Source of the DNA: Paenibacillus faecalis
Lineage (GTDB): Bacteria; Bacillota; Bacilli; Paenibacillales; Paenibacillaceae
DNA length: 64,000 nt
Assembly: GCF_900289175.1 (NCBI RefSeq)
Contig: NZ_LT985747.1
Coordinates: 4,330,162-4,394,161 of the forward strand
Reading direction: 5' to 3'
Shown: piece after piece, positions 45,633 through 55,206 of the stretch
How positions within the stretch are numbered: the first letter of the stretch is position 1
Layout of the letters: each line of letters opens with the position of its first letter
Program-made: the position numbers and the translations under genes
The notes under the pieces: generated by a model
What the model was told of the DNA's origin: nothing
Database searches by the model: none
What the model saw: the letters and a program-made list of their open reading frames with translations, nothing else

Positions 45633-46685
45633 CTATCCCCCGCTCTTAAGTTCTGTCCAATAGCGGTCATAAAATTGCAGGGATGCACCGACATCACTAA
45701 GCCATTCCGTACGGCTAAGCTCTTCTTCGGTTAAATTGATCATCTTGTCACTGCGGTATTCCTCACTATGAAACTCCATCGCTTTTGCGTTCGGATTGCT
45801 GTAGCCAATGTATTCATAGTTTTTAGCGCTCACTTTCGGATCAAGCGTGTAGTTGATAAACTTTTCGGCCAGTTCCTTATTTTCAGCGCCTTTTGGAATT
45901 GCGTAATTATCAGAGAAAATCGTTCCGCCTTCTTTAGGCACGACATATTCTACATCAGGATTATCTTTTGCGATAATTGAAGCATCACCAGACCATACGG
46001 TCGCAATCCAGCCTTCCTCCTGAATCATTTTTTGCTTAATATTGTCTGTATCAAAAGCAAGTACACTTGGCAGCAATGTCTTCAGATCATCCACCGCTGC
46101 TTTAATCTCGGCTTCATCCGTAGAGCTATTGGATTTACCCTGCTTCTTCAGAGCCATGCCAATCATTTCCCGGTTGTCGTCAAGCAGCAGCACTTTTCCT
46201 TTGTAAGCCGGGTTCCACAGATCATTCCAGCTGTCAATTTCGTCTTTGACGTATTTCTTGTTATATGCAATTCCCGTTACACCGGTCATATAAACGATGG
46301 AATATTTATTACCCGGGTCAAACTCCGGGTTCATAAATGTGTCTGTTATGTTCTCGATGTTAGGGATATTATTCTTATCAAGCGGCTCCAGCAAGTCCAA
46401 ATCAATCATGGTCTTCACCATGTAATCGGAAGGCTGGATCAAGTCATATCCGCTGCCGCCCGCTTTAATCTTCGCCAGCAAGTCTTCATTGTTCGCGTAA
46501 TTGTCAATCGTTACCTTGACGTTGAATTCCTTCTCAAAATCCTGAATTACCTCTGGGTTGAAGTTGTCAGCCCAAGTGTAAATATGCAGGGTCTCCTTGT
46601 CAGATCCACAAGCCGTCAAGGCCATTACCGACACCACAGCAAGCATGCCTGCCAGCAGCAGACGGGTCCATCTCGTTCTTTTCAA
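45633..46685 (-). CDS. potD: Spermidine/putrescine-binding lipoprotein PotD
   Basis: Extracytoplasmic polyamine receptor. About 350 residues. The open frame begins at an ATG at 46715, but a TTG at 46685 is correctly spaced from AGAGGAG and gives a normal signal peptide (LKRTRWTRLLLAGMLAVVSV) with lipobox LTAC. Mature motifs include LHIYTWADNFNPEVIQDFEK and IQPSDYMVKTMID, and the typical PotD segment SIVYMTGVTGIAYNKKYV. It is the fourth gene of potA-potB-potC-potD and ends at a strong terminator. Whether the ligand is putrescine or spermidine is not clear from sequence. Confidence 0.94.
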   Translation of the reverse strand: MKRTRWTRLLLAGMLAVVSVMALTACGSDKETLHIYTWADNFNPEVIQDFEKEFNVKVTIDNYANNEDLLAKIKAGGSGYDLIQPSDYMVKTMIDLDLLEPLDKNNIPNIENITDTFMNPEFDPGNKYSIVYMTGVTGIAYNKKYVKDEIDSWNDLWNPAYKGKVLLLDDNREMIGMALKKQGKSNSSTDEAEIKAAVDDLKTLLPSVLAFDTDNIKQKMIQEEGWIATVWSGDASIIAKDNPDVEYVVPKEGGTIFSDNYAIPKGAENKELAEKFINYTLDPKVSAKNYEYIGYSNPNAKAMEFHSEEYRSDKMINLTEEELSRTEWLSDVGASLQFYDRYWTELKSGG

Positions 46686-46745
46686 TTCACTATCTCCTCT
46701 CTTTCTTCTAATCATTAATATATATCCGAAAAGCGGTAATTCCGC

Positions 46746-47552
46746 TTAAATCGGCAATGTTTTGTGCTTCTTCTGACCCTTGCCTCGGTTAAGGAAGTAT
46801 TGAGCGAGTAAGATCAGAGTCACACTTACAAAAATGAGCAGCGTACACAGCGCGTTGATCTCCGGTGAAATCCCTCGCTTCACCTGGGCATAAATGTAAA
46901 TCGGAAGCGTAGTAGAGCTCGGACCGGCTACAAAAAAGCTGATCATAAAATCATCGAGCGACAACGTGAACGCAATTAAAGCCCCGGCGATAATCCCAGG
47001 CGAAATCTGCGGTAGGGTCACATGACGAAACGTCTGCCACCGGGTAGCCCCAAGATCATGTGCCGCTTCCTCCAGCTGCTTGCCCATATTGGATAAACGA
47101 GCCGTCACGACGACATATACATAGGATAGACTGAATGTGATATGAGCGATAATAATGGTCGTCTTGCCCGACTCTATACCGATAGAACTGAACATCACAA
47201 GCAGTGATATCCCCATAATTATATCCGGTATGATAACCGGCAGGTACAAAAGACCGTTCATGCTGTTGCGGCCCTTTTTGCCTATATTACGAAGAGACAA
47301 AGCTGCCATTGTACCGAGAACTGTCGAAAAAAACGTCGATACGACAGCAACCGTCAAACTGTTCATCAAAGCTTCCATAACATATCTGTTGTTGAACAGT
47401 GATACATACCAGTCCAACGTAAAGCCTTCCCAATTACCGCTAAGCTTTGTATCATTAACGGAAAAAATGATGATGATCATGATCGGCACATAGATAAACG
47501 CCATCATCAGGAATGAGTGAATTCCAAGCAGAGGGTGACTTCGTTTTTTCAT
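46746..47552 (-). CDS. potC: Spermidine/putrescine ABC permease PotC
   Basis: Second permease of the polyamine importer, 268 residues with six predicted helices. The EAA loop is LEEAAHDLGATRWQTFRHVT. SLSYVYVVVTARLSNMG and TLSLDDFMISFFVAGPSSTTLP are typical of PotC. Its start overlaps the potB stop, so the genes are translationally coupled. Confidence 0.95.
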   Translation of the reverse strand: MKKRSHPLLGIHSFLMMAFIYVPIMIIIIFSVNDTKLSGNWEGFTLDWYVSLFNNRYVMEALMNSLTVAVVSTFFSTVLGTMAALSLRNIGKKGRNSMNGLLYLPVIIPDIIMGISLLVMFSSIGIESGKTTIIIAHITFSLSYVYVVVTARLSNMGKQLEEAAHDLGATRWQTFRHVTLPQISPGIIAGALIAFTLSLDDFMISFFVAGPSSTTLPIYIYAQVKRGISPEINALCTLLIFVSVTLILLAQYFLNRGKGQKKHKTLPI

Positions 47553-48400
47553 GCTCTCCCCTCCTTCACACGTTGATGGCGGGCTTGCATGGCCCGATTA
47601 AACAAAACAATCAGCACTAGCGAAGTAATGACGAAAATAACCGATAACGCAGCACCGAAGGGCCAATTCCGCGCTCCCAGAAACTGTTGCTGTATAATGT
47701 TACTAATGATAGGCGATTTAGCACCACCCAAAATATCTGTCACGACAAACATCCCTGTCACAGAAACATAGACCAGGACCGATCCGGTCATAATGCCGGA
47801 TTTGCTCTGAGGCAGCGTAATATGACGGAACGCTTTCCAACGGGAGGCGCCCAGATCGCTTGCTGCATCCAAGAGACGCTTGTCCATCTGCTCCAACGCC
47901 ACATAAATCGGCAGCACCATAAATGGTATGAAGTTATATACCATCCCCAGAAGTACCGCACCTTTGGTGTACAGCAATTGTAAAGGCTGGTCAATCCAGC
48001 CCAGATTGATCAGAAAAGTATTCACAACTCCCTGCGTCCGCAGCAGCAGCACCCAGGCATACGTACGAATCAGAAAATTGATCCAAAACGGTACAGTAAC
48101 CAGAATCAACCCCCACGCCTGGATACGCGGGGATGCGTTGGCTATATAGTAAGCCAGAGGATAACTGACAATCAGACAAATCAGTGTAGTGAGCACTGAC
48201 AGAACGATCGTTTCCCAATAAATCCCGAGATAGAGCGGGTCGAAAAACGTCTTATACGCTTCCAGACTGAATGTAAAGACGAGGTTTCCCTGCACATCAC
48301 GCTGTAGAAACGAGATCCCTATCACGATAATCATCGGGATGATCAGAAATAAGGATAACCAGAACAGAACGGGAATCAGAAGGAGTTTAGACTTTCTCAT
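47549..48400 (-). CDS. potB: Spermidine/putrescine ABC permease PotB
   Basis: First permease, 283 residues, six helices. The EAA-type loop is DKRLLDAASDLGASRWKAFR. The PotB-typical segment PFWINFLIRTYAWVLLLRTQ is present. It overlaps potA upstream and potC downstream by four bases each, indicating one tightly coupled operon. Confidence 0.95.
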   Translation of the reverse strand: MRKSKLLLIPVLFWLSLFLIIPMIIVIGISFLQRDVQGNLVFTFSLEAYKTFFDPLYLGIYWETIVLSVLTTLICLIVSYPLAYYIANASPRIQAWGLILVTVPFWINFLIRTYAWVLLLRTQGVVNTFLINLGWIDQPLQLLYTKGAVLLGMVYNFIPFMVLPIYVALEQMDKRLLDAASDLGASRWKAFRHITLPQSKSGIMTGSVLVYVSVTGMFVVTDILGGAKSPIISNIIQQQFLGARNWPFGAALSVIFVITSLVLIVLFNRAMQARHQRVKEGRA

Positions 48401-49368
48401 AAGCCGATACCTACCTCATCCCTTGCGTCCCAGGTCAGTCCAATTTTTTCACCGACTTCCCAAAATTCATCATCCGTAAAATCCAGCGCAACGGTCACCT
48501 TCATCGGTTCGTTATCGAGCTGTACGATCAGCTTATGGACGTTACCTAGATACTGTATATCTTCAATAACACCGGTTTCCTTGGCACCCGGCCCGCGGAC
48601 GGGAATGACCTTTTCAGGGCGCACAGCAAAAAGCCCTTCGGTCGAAGAGAAGATGTTGTTCTCCCCAACAAAGGTTGCAGCGAACAAAGTCTGCGGTCTG
48701 GCATAAATTTCTCGCGGCGTACCAATCTGCTCAACCTGTCCATTGTTCATGATGACAATCCGGTCAGAGAGCATCATGGCTTCTTCCTGATCATGCGTTA
48801 CATATACGAATGTAATCCCGAGTGTACGTTGCAGATGTTTCAGCTCAGACTGCAAATTTTTGCGAAGCTGCAAATCCAGTGCACCAAGCGGCTCATCAAG
48901 CAGCAGCACCTTTGGCTTGTTTGCGATCGCCCTGGCTATAGCAACACGCTGTTGCTGGCCACCGGAGAGCTGATGCGGATAACGGTCAATCAATGGAGTA
49001 AGCTGTGTCATCGCTACCGCTTCCGCTATCCGTTCCTTTATTTGTGCACGAGGCATTTTTTTCATTTTCAATCCAAAGGCTATATTTTCTTTTACGGTCA
49101 TGTGCGGAAACAGGGCGTAATGTTGAAATACGAGATTCAAATCCCGTTTGTTCGCCGGCGTATCCGTTACGTTCTCTCCAGCGAGCCACACTTCCCCTTC
49201 CGTTGGCTGTTCGAATCCTGCAATCATTCGGAGGATTGTCGTCTTGCCGCAGCCGCTGGGGCCCAGCAAAGTCAGGAATTCCCCTTCCTTAATGGAGAGC
49301 GACAGCGGATGCACGACCGATTGTCCTTGAAACTGTTTTTCCACCTGGACAAGTTCAATCATATGCAT
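48397..49368 (-). CDS. potA: Spermidine/putrescine ABC ATPase PotA
   Basis: Cytoplasmic ATPase of the polyamine importer, about 323 residues. Walker A GPSGCGKT, signature LSGGQQQRVAIARA, Walker B VLLLDEPLGALD and the switch histidine in VTHDQEEAM are all present. A C-terminal TOBE-like regulatory domain follows (FAVRPEKVIPV). Several ATGs are possible: the third (49368) is six bases from AAGGGG, while the fifth (49362, MIELVQ) is also plausible. The upstream leader holds a terminator-like hairpin and a promoter; see the separate entries. Confidence 0.95.
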   Translation of the reverse strand: MHMIELVQVEKQFQGQSVVHPLSLSIKEGEFLTLLGPSGCGKTTILRMIAGFEQPTEGEVWLAGENVTDTPANKRDLNLVFQHYALFPHMTVKENIAFGLKMKKMPRAQIKERIAEAVAMTQLTPLIDRYPHQLSGGQQQRVAIARAIANKPKVLLLDEPLGALDLQLRKNLQSELKHLQRTLGITFVYVTHDQEEAMMLSDRIVIMNNGQVEQIGTPREIYARPQTLFAATFVGENNIFSSTEGLFAVRPEKVIPVRGPGAKETGVIEDIQYLGNVHKLIVQLDNEPMKVTVALDFTDDEFWEVGEKIGLTWDARDEVGIGL

Positions 49369-49413
49369 CATCATCCCCTTACGGTTAATGGTATTAGTCT
49401 TTCCTATAATTTA

Positions 49414-49446
49414 AGAAAAAAAAGCCATATCCATTGGTATGGCTTA
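49414..49446 (-). promoter_or_regulatory. Terminator-like hairpin in the potA leader
   Basis: AAGCCATA-CC and GG-TATGGCTT arms (49422-49445, one bulge, tight loop) followed on the minus strand by eight T. It lies after a promoter (49481-49509) and about 45 bp before potA. Its position suggests transcription attenuation; alternatively it is a second terminator for the upstream SIMPL gene. Confidence 0.65.
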
Positions 49447-49480
49447 TCCGTCAGAACAAACTTCAGTTTTTTGCATATTC

Positions 49481-49509
49481 ACTATACCTTGTTTTGTCCC
49501 TATACACAA
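49481..49509 (-). promoter_or_regulatory. Promoter of the potABCD leader
   Basis: TTGTGT, 17-bp spacer, TATAGT on the minus strand. Transcription would begin near 49474, so the leader includes the hairpin at 49414-49446. Confidence 0.6.
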
Positions 49510-49591
49510 CACTTTTCTGTGTAATTCGACAGCGGAAGGTTTTGCACAATCTATATTTTGTAAATTGCGACCATACAGGGCGAAATGTGTA

Positions 49592-49640
49592 AGAAAAAAC
49601 AAAACCGTTCCTATCCGCATCGCACGCGGATTGAACGGTT
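49592..49640 (-). terminator. Terminator after the SIMPL-domain gene
   Basis: Arms AACCGTTC/GAACGGTT enclose ATCCGC/GCGGAT (49603-49640), followed on the minus strand by TTTTGTTTTTT. It lies about 50 bp after the stop of the gene at 49690. Confidence 0.9.
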
Positions 49641-49689
49641 TCGGATGTTATTCTGTATGAATTGATAAGCATCAATTGACAGGTATATT

Positions 49690-50442
49690 TTACTTCATCT
49701 CATACTGAACATACAGCTGTGTAGTAAGTTTGATTTCTCCTGGTTTGACCGATGTTGAAGCCTGATCCATTTTCGCTTCAGCCGTTGCCATATTACCCAT
49801 ACTGAACAAATCAACGTTTAGAGCCTGATCCTGTGCTACATTGACAACAGCCCCCAGCTGACGCTTGGAAGCTTTTGCAATGGCCTGTGCTTTGAGTTCT
49901 GCATTTGCCATGGCTTTCTCAATGACTTGAGCTTCGTAAGCATCTCGATTTTCAACGGAAAACCGCGCATTGCCGATATTATTGGCCCCGGCTTCTGCTG
50001 CAGCATCGAGCAGTTCACCGACTTTACTCAAGTCACGCATTGTGACTTCAAGCGTGTGGTTAGCACTGTAATTTTGTACTTTTCGCCCTTCTTTTTCACT
50101 GTAAGAATAATTCGGCTGAACGTAAAACTCGACCGTCTTGATATCTTTCTCATCGATTTTCCAGGTCTTTGTCAGCAATTGATTAACCTTGGCTATTTTT
50201 TGTGCTGTGCTTTTCTGAGCAGATTTTGCGGTTTCTGCAAATGATTCCACACCGATCGAAAGATATACGATATCCGGCTTCACTGAAAGTTCACCTTTGC
50301 CAAGTACCGCGATTCGGTTCTGCTGTACCGATTCCGCAGCGTGAACTTCCCCTGCTCCGAGCCCCCCTGTCCACAATGAAGTACCCGTTAGCATCGCACT
50401 CGCAATCATCATCGCTCCCAAACGCTTAGCCCATACGTTCAT
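49690..50442 (-). CDS. Secreted SIMPL-domain (DUF541) protein
   Basis: About 250 residues from MNVWAKRLGAMMIASAMLTG; AAGGAGGG lies before the ATG at 50442, and the longer open frame to 50640 has no support. It has a signal peptide, then the DUF541/SIMPL region (RIAVLGKGELSVKPDIVYLS, NHTLEVTMRDLSKVGELLDA). LKAQAIAKASKRQLGAVVNV closes the conserved core. Family members are periplasmic or surface proteins of unknown biochemical function, some linked to oxidative or signalling stress. It is monocistronic with terminators on both sides. Confidence 0.88.
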   Translation of the reverse strand: MNVWAKRLGAMMIASAMLTGTSLWTGGLGAGEVHAAESVQQNRIAVLGKGELSVKPDIVYLSIGVESFAETAKSAQKSTAQKIAKVNQLLTKTWKIDEKDIKTVEFYVQPNYSYSEKEGRKVQNYSANHTLEVTMRDLSKVGELLDAAAEAGANNIGNARFSVENRDAYEAQVIEKAMANAELKAQAIAKASKRQLGAVVNVAQDQALNVDLFSMGNMATAEAKMDQASTSVKPGEIKLTTQLYVQYEMK

Positions 50443-50604
50443 TTTTGTTGCCCTCCTTAAATTTGACAGTGCAATTAGCTTGCCTTTAATTTTCAAACGG
50501 TCTTTAGCTGGAAAATGTTGCAACCATCTGAAGGGAAAACAAAAAAAGTTGGGTGGACCCTTACCCCGTTTGTACAGGCTCATTCCATTTTTATTTTTAC
50601 ATAT

Positions 50605-50629
50605 TAAAAAAGCCTTGTTGCCAAGGCTT
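50605..50629 (-). terminator. Terminator after the HPr gene
   Basis: Arms AAGCCTTG (50610-50617) and CAAGGCTT (50622-50629) followed on the minus strand by six T. It lies about 25 bp after the HPr stop. Confidence 0.88.
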
Positions 50630-50652
50630 CCTCTATACATACGTATAGAATT

Positions 50653-50922
50653 TTATTGGTTTTCTAATTCTTCTTTGCTAACCAAACTCACTAAAGAGGT
50701 AACCGCTTGTTCAGCGTCTGCGCCTTCAGCGCTAATGTAAACCTCAGTACCTGAGCTTATGGCGAGGCTCATAATTCCCATGATACTTTTTGCGTTTACT
50801 TTTTTGTCATCCTTTTCCACGAAAATTTCTGATGAGTATTTATTCGCTTCTTGAACGAACAGAGCGGCCGGTCTAGCATGAAGACCCGTTTTCAACCGAA
50901 CGACTACCGGGTGCTTTGTCAT
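50653..50922 (-). CDS. HPr-family phosphocarrier at the crh locus
   Basis: An 89-residue HPr-fold protein. H15 is present in GLHARPAALF, and S46 is present in NAKSIMGIMS. In Bacillus the protein encoded next to whiA is Crh, which lacks the phosphorylatable histidine (glutamine at 15) but keeps S46. This one has both, so it could act as PTS phosphocarrier as well as CcpA co-effector. It ends the glcK-rapZ-yvcK-whiA cluster, separated by 102 bp. A TATAAT-like -10 at 50977-50984 is visible on the minus strand, but the -35 is weak. It could be the main HPr if no ptsHI copy exists elsewhere. Confidence 0.9.
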   Translation of the reverse strand: MTKHPVVVRLKTGLHARPAALFVQEANKYSSEIFVEKDDKKVNAKSIMGIMSLAISSGTEVYISAEGADAEQAVTSLVSLVSKEELENQ

Positions 50923-51024
50923 GGAAAGTTTACCCCCTATTATGAAATCTTATAACATTGGAAAACGATACTATTTTATAATATTATACCATTTTACCAT
51001 ACAGGACACTAGAATAAAAAAATC

Positions 51025-51954
51025 TTAACTGTTTCGGAGCTTTTCAGCCATTTCATCGATTTTACGAAGACGGTGATTTACCCCGGATTTACTAACCTTT
51101 TCTTTAAGCATTTCCCCGACTTCCTTCAAATTCATATCGGGATGAGCAAGACGAACTTCAGCCACTTCACGAAGCTTGTCCGGCAAGCTCTCAAGACCGA
51201 TTTCCTTTTCCAGCAGCTTGATGTTCTCAATCTGCCGTACAGCTGCACCGATCGTTTTGTTTAGGTTAGCGGTTTCGCAGTTGACAATCCGGTTGACGGA
51301 GTTGCGCATGTCACGCATAATGCGGACATCCTCAAACTTAAACAAAGCCTGGTGTGCACCGATCAGGTTGAGGAACTCGATAATTTTCTCGCCTTCCTTG
51401 ATATAAAGGATAAACCCCTTCTTGCGCTCGATACAGCGCGCATTCAGATGGAATTCATTCGCAAGGTCAACCAGCGCCTTACAATGCTCCTCATACATGG
51501 AGGCGATCTCCAAGTGATACGATGAGCCCTCAGGATTGTTAACAGACCCTCCGGCCATAAAAGAGCCGCGTAGATAAGCCCTTTTGCAGCAGTTTTTTCG
51601 CACAATTTCCTCATCGATCCGGGGCAAAAACAGAAAACCTTCGGATACAATCCTAAGTTCCTTAAGTATTTCCTGAACCCGGGCGGGAATGCGAACGATA
51701 TATACGTTATTCTTCTTCAAACGCATTTTTTTACGCACTAAAAGTTCCGTATGCGCCTGGAAATGCTTTTTAATTAAGGAATAAATGCGCCTTGCGATCG
51801 CGGCATTTTCCGTCGAAATATCCAGCACAATTTTTTTGCTCGAAACCTGAACCGTTCCGTTCATCCGGATCAGTGCGGACAATTCGGCTTTTTCACAACA
51901 GTTTTGGCTTTCGACCATCGTTAGCTCTTTCTTCGTTTGTGCCGCAAATGACAA
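51025..51954 (-). CDS. whiA: DNA-binding protein WhiA
   Basis: Conserved Gram-positive protein affecting cell division and sporulation-type development. About 309 residues from the sequence [20 protein letters not shown]. The TTG at 51954 is six bases after AGAGGTG and gives the standard N-terminus; an ATG at 51981 has no site. The N-terminal part is a degenerate LAGLIDADG homing-endonuclease fold ([20 protein letters not shown]). The C-terminal helix-turn-helix is [20 protein letters not shown]. It lies five bases after the yvcK stop in the rapZ-yvcK-whiA operon. Confidence 0.95.
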   Translation of the reverse strand: MSFAAQTKKELTMVESQNCCEKAELSALIRMNGTVQVSSKKIVLDISTENAAIARRIYSLIKKHFQAHTELLVRKKMRLKKNNVYIVRIPARVQEILKELRIVSEGFLFLPRIDEEIVRKNCCKRAYLRGSFMAGGSVNNPEGSSYHLEIASMYEEHCKALVDLANEFHLNARCIERKKGFILYIKEGEKIIEFLNLIGAHQALFKFEDVRIMRDMRNSVNRIVNCETANLNKTIGAAVRQIENIKLLEKEIGLESLPDKLREVAEVRLAHPDMNLKEVGEMLKEKVSKSGVNHRLRKIDEMAEKLRNS

Positions 51955-51959
51955 GGGTC

Positions 51960-52940
51960 TCACCTCTTTCGTAACATCCAATCTTGCACCAATTGGAAAA
52001 TATGATTACTCAGCTTGTGAGCATCATGCCGTAAGTATGTGCGAAAAAGCACCAGCTTATCTGCAATCAACTTGTATCCCCGGCTCATCACTTCATCCCG
52101 GTCGAGCTGAACAGGCTTTGCACCCTTTTCGGCGTATTTTTGCTGCACTTGCGGGGGAATCTCGCCATCATTCACAATCACATAATCAAACAAGTGAAGT
52201 CCAATATGGTCATATATGGCTTGCAAATGATCACTAACTTTATAGTTATCAGTCTCCCCCGGTTGTGTCATTACATTACATACAAATATTTTGATCGCAT
52301 CGGAAGCTACAATAGCTTCCGCCAGCTTAGGGACGAGAAGATTAGGCAAAATACTGGTATACAAGCTGCCTGGCCCGATCAATATTGCATCGGCCTGCTG
52401 AATAGCTTCCAGCGCTTCAGGCAGCGCCTCTACATCTTCGGGTTCAAGAAAAACCCGTTTGATACGTCGTCCGGATTCCGGAATTTTCGATTCGCCAGAG
52501 ACGATCGTGCCGTCTTCCATTTCTGCATTTAAAATAACGGCCTCGCCCGATGCAGGCAGAACCTGTCCGCGAACAACAAAAACCCGGCTCATCTCCTTAA
52601 CCGCCGTGACAAAATCACCGTGAATATCCGTCATGGCAGCCAGGATTAAATTGCCGAGGCTATGCCCCGCCAGTCCTGAGCCGGTACTAAAGCGGTATTT
52701 CAATATATCGGATAACAGCGGTTCTACGTCAGCGAGCGCTGTTACTACATTTCGGATATCTCCCGGAGGAGGCATTTGCAGTTCATTACGTAGAATTCCG
52801 GAACTTCCTCCATCGTCCGCGACAGTTACAATCGCCGTAATGTCCAGAGGTTTTTCCTTCAAGCCGCGCAGCATGACGGATAGCCCAGTTCCTCCACCCA
52901 TCACGACAATGCGAGGGCGCTTACTAGCTTGTTCAGCCAC
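51960..52940 (-). CDS. yvcK: Gluconeogenesis factor YvcK/CofD-like
   Basis: Nucleotide- or sugar-nucleotide-binding protein that in Bacillus is needed for growth on gluconeogenic carbon sources and for cell shape. The 326 residues start at a GTG with AGAGGGAAG upstream. The nucleotide-binding [15 protein letters not shown] and the CofD-like regions [14 protein letters not shown] and [12 protein letters not shown] are clear. It sits between rapZ and whiA in the usual order. Confidence 0.94.
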   Translation of the reverse strand: MAEQASKRPRIVVMGGGTGLSVMLRGLKEKPLDITAIVTVADDGGSSGILRNELQMPPPGDIRNVVTALADVEPLLSDILKYRFSTGSGLAGHSLGNLILAAMTDIHGDFVTAVKEMSRVFVVRGQVLPASGEAVILNAEMEDGTIVSGESKIPESGRRIKRVFLEPEDVEALPEALEAIQQADAILIGPGSLYTSILPNLLVPKLAEAIVASDAIKIFVCNVMTQPGETDNYKVSDHLQAIYDHIGLHLFDYVIVNDGEIPPQVQQKYAEKGAKPVQLDRDEVMSRGYKLIADKLVLFRTYLRHDAHKLSNHIFQLVQDWMLRKR

Positions 52941-52965
52941 GTTATATCACTTCCCTCTATTAAGC

Positions 52966-53871
52966 CTAATGCCGATCCCTGTCAGAATCACGGTGGCTGA
53001 CCGATACCGCTTCTGTCTCACTTACGCCAAGCATTTTTCCAAGATACTCTGCAATTGCAACGGATCGATGCTTGCCGCCTGTACAGCCGATACCGATAAT
53101 TACCTGGCTCTTTCCTTCTTTCCGGTAATGCGGAATAAGGAAATGAAGCATATCTAGAAGCTTCGTTAGAAAAGCCTGTGTTTCTGGCCATTTCATCACA
53201 TATTCATATACATCACTGTTTTGACCTGTATGAGGACGAAGGTTTTCCACATAATGAGGATTCGGCAAAAAACGAACGTCAAACACCAGGTCAGCATCAA
53301 TAGGTATTCCATATTTAAAACCAAAAGATGTAATATTCACTGACAAAATATTGGTTTCCATATGGGTATAGCGGGAGATGATTTTTTCCTTCAATTTCGC
53401 CGGCTTCATATTGCTTGTATCGATAACCTGTGTTGCTGAATTTTTCAGTTCCTCGAGCATTTTTCGTTCCAGACGAATTCCGTCAAGCGGCATACCTTCT
53501 GGAGCTAGCGGATGGCGACGACGACTTTCTTTGTAACGCTGCACGAGTACGGAATCCGTTGCATCCAAAAACAGAATCTCACAATTAATCGTGAAGTGAT
53601 CCTTAATAAAGTTCAGCGATTCTGACAAGGCGGTAAAAAACTCCCGCCCCCTTAAATCGATGACAAGTGCAATTTTGCCGATCTTACCTTTCGATTGATC
53701 AATAAGCTCTGCAAATTTAGGGATGAGCACTGGCGGCAGGTTATCGACACAGAAGAACCCGAGATCCTCCAGACTTTGTACCGCGAGTGTCTTTCCGGCT
53801 CCCGACATACCAGTAATAATGATTAGGGTGGCCATTGATGTTGTCGTACTGCGATCGTTTGCTTCCAGCAT
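52966..53871 (-). CDS. rapZ: RNase adapter RapZ / nucleotide-binding protein YvcJ
   Basis: P-loop protein of about 301 residues. The ATG at 53871 follows GGGAGGGG; the open frame continues to 53904 without a site. Walker A is TGMSGAGKT. The C-terminal domain shows [20 protein letters not shown]. In proteobacteria RapZ controls RNase E decay of glmZ; in Firmicutes YvcJ binds and hydrolyses nucleotides and affects competence. It heads rapZ-yvcK-whiA, 81 bp after glcK. Confidence 0.93.
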   Translation of the reverse strand: MLEANDRSTTTSMATLIIITGMSGAGKTLAVQSLEDLGFFCVDNLPPVLIPKFAELIDQSKGKIGKIALVIDLRGREFFTALSESLNFIKDHFTINCEILFLDATDSVLVQRYKESRRRHPLAPEGMPLDGIRLERKMLEELKNSATQVIDTSNMKPAKLKEKIISRYTHMETNILSVNITSFGFKYGIPIDADLVFDVRFLPNPHYVENLRPHTGQNSDVYEYVMKWPETQAFLTKLLDMLHFLIPHYRKEGKSQVIIGIGCTGGKHRSVAIAEYLGKMLGVSETEAVSVSHRDSDRDRH

Positions 53872-53952
53872 CGCTTCCCCTCCCATGTAAGTATATGTCT
53901 TCAATTCGCCATTAAATTGATTTTAAAAGGACAACGATGTCGTTGCTTACTG

Positions 53953-54903
53953 TTAAGAGCGCAAATGAAGACCCGCTGCACCAACAACGCCAGCATCATT
54001 ACCCAGCTCTGCGGGTACAATACGTACTCCACGCTGCAACGGCTCCGGTGTCAGCTTGCTAAATACAGAACGAACTTCATTAAACAGAATGTCGCCGGCT
54101 TTGGAGACTCCTCCGCCAATGATAAACACTTCCGGGTTAAGTACAGCCGCAACCGATGCCATCGACTTTCCAAGGTAGTAAGCCGCGCGATTTACGATCC
54201 GAAGAGCTACTTCGTCACCGGCTTTCGCAGCATCGAACACTTCCTTAGCCGCAATGTTGTTAACAAGCGCCAGTGAAGTGCGGTCTCCGCGCTCTACTGC
54301 ATCTTTGGCCATACGAATAATACCTGTTGCGGAAGAAACGGTCTCCAGGCAGCCCATTTTGCCGCATCCACATTGGATGGCTTCCAGATCAGGCACCACG
54401 GTAATGTGACCGAGCTCCCCAGCCATACCGCCGAATCCCTGATAAATTTTTCCATTAATGATAATTCCGCCGCCTACACCTGTGCCAAGCGTATAGCAAA
54501 CACAGTTGTCAACCCCGCGTCCTGCGCCGCTCCAAGCTTCACCTAAAGCTGCTACATTTGCATCATTGTCTATTCTAACTGGCTTGCCAAGGCGCTCTTC
54601 TAACAGCGCACGAATCGGCACATCTTTAAATCCTACGTTAGGTGCCAAAATAATGATTCCTTCACGGATGTTCGTAAAGCCAGCAACGCCTGCTCCAATG
54701 CCTACAAGCTGTTCCCAGCTGTATGGGGATTGCTCCACAATATGACGTACATATTTCTCGATGTTTCCGATCACCGTGTCAACGCCCTTGGACGTTTCCG
54801 TAGGTCCCTCATAAGTCTGCAGCAATTGACCTTCTTCATTGCATATTCCGACTTTAATTGCGGTCCCGCCTAAATCGACACCTACGTAGATGTTCTCAGA
54901 CAT
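53953..54903 (-). CDS. glcK: Glucokinase (ROK family)
   Basis: Phosphorylates glucose with ATP. About 316 residues from MSENIYVGVDLGGTAIKVGI; AAAGGTGG lies before the ATG at 54903. ROK features: the ATP motif GVDLGGTAIK, DNDANVAALGEA with the catalytic aspartate, and the zinc site HITVVPDLEAIQCGCGKMGC. It lies directly upstream of rapZ and has its own promoter (54954-54982). Confidence 0.95.
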   Translation of the reverse strand: MSENIYVGVDLGGTAIKVGICNEEGQLLQTYEGPTETSKGVDTVIGNIEKYVRHIVEQSPYSWEQLVGIGAGVAGFTNIREGIIILAPNVGFKDVPIRALLEERLGKPVRIDNDANVAALGEAWSGAGRGVDNCVCYTLGTGVGGGIIINGKIYQGFGGMAGELGHITVVPDLEAIQCGCGKMGCLETVSSATGIIRMAKDAVERGDRTSLALVNNIAAKEVFDAAKAGDEVALRIVNRAAYYLGKSMASVAAVLNPEVFIIGGGVSKAGDILFNEVRSVFSKLTPEPLQRGVRIVPAELGNDAGVVGAAGLHLRS

Positions 54904-54953
54904 GTTACAAGCCACCTTTTTCCTTCTATAATTAGAATGATCCTACTGTACCA

Positions 54954-54982
54954 ACTATAATTGAAGGCAACCTTTCGGTCAA
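54954..54982 (-). promoter_or_regulatory. SigA-type promoter of glcK
   Basis: TTGACC, a 17-bp spacer, and TATAGT on the minus strand, about 50 bp before the glcK start. The remaining 220 bp to the alpha-glucosidase stop at 55207 show no gene or clear hairpin. Confidence 0.75.
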
Positions 54983-55206
54983 GAGAAAGCAAGGGGATAA
55001 GGCAGGTGTGTGGAATGACTGGAAACCCATATAAACACTGTGTACTCAGGCTTTTATATACTGCTGATTTGTAGCGCCTACGCCTTCAGCAAGCAGGTTG
55101 ATCTTTACTCATATCGTCAGGAAAAAATAACCACCCAGCGATATGTGGCAATTCCATGAAAACCTTCTATATTTATGCACTTTCAAGGAAACACCTGCTG
55201 ACAAAA

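Noticed and set aside
49600-49645. Strong hairpin after the SIMPL gene as a riboswitch for potA
   Set aside because: It is followed by a T-run and sits 50 bp after a stop codon, upstream of the potA promoter, so it is best explained as an ordinary terminator.
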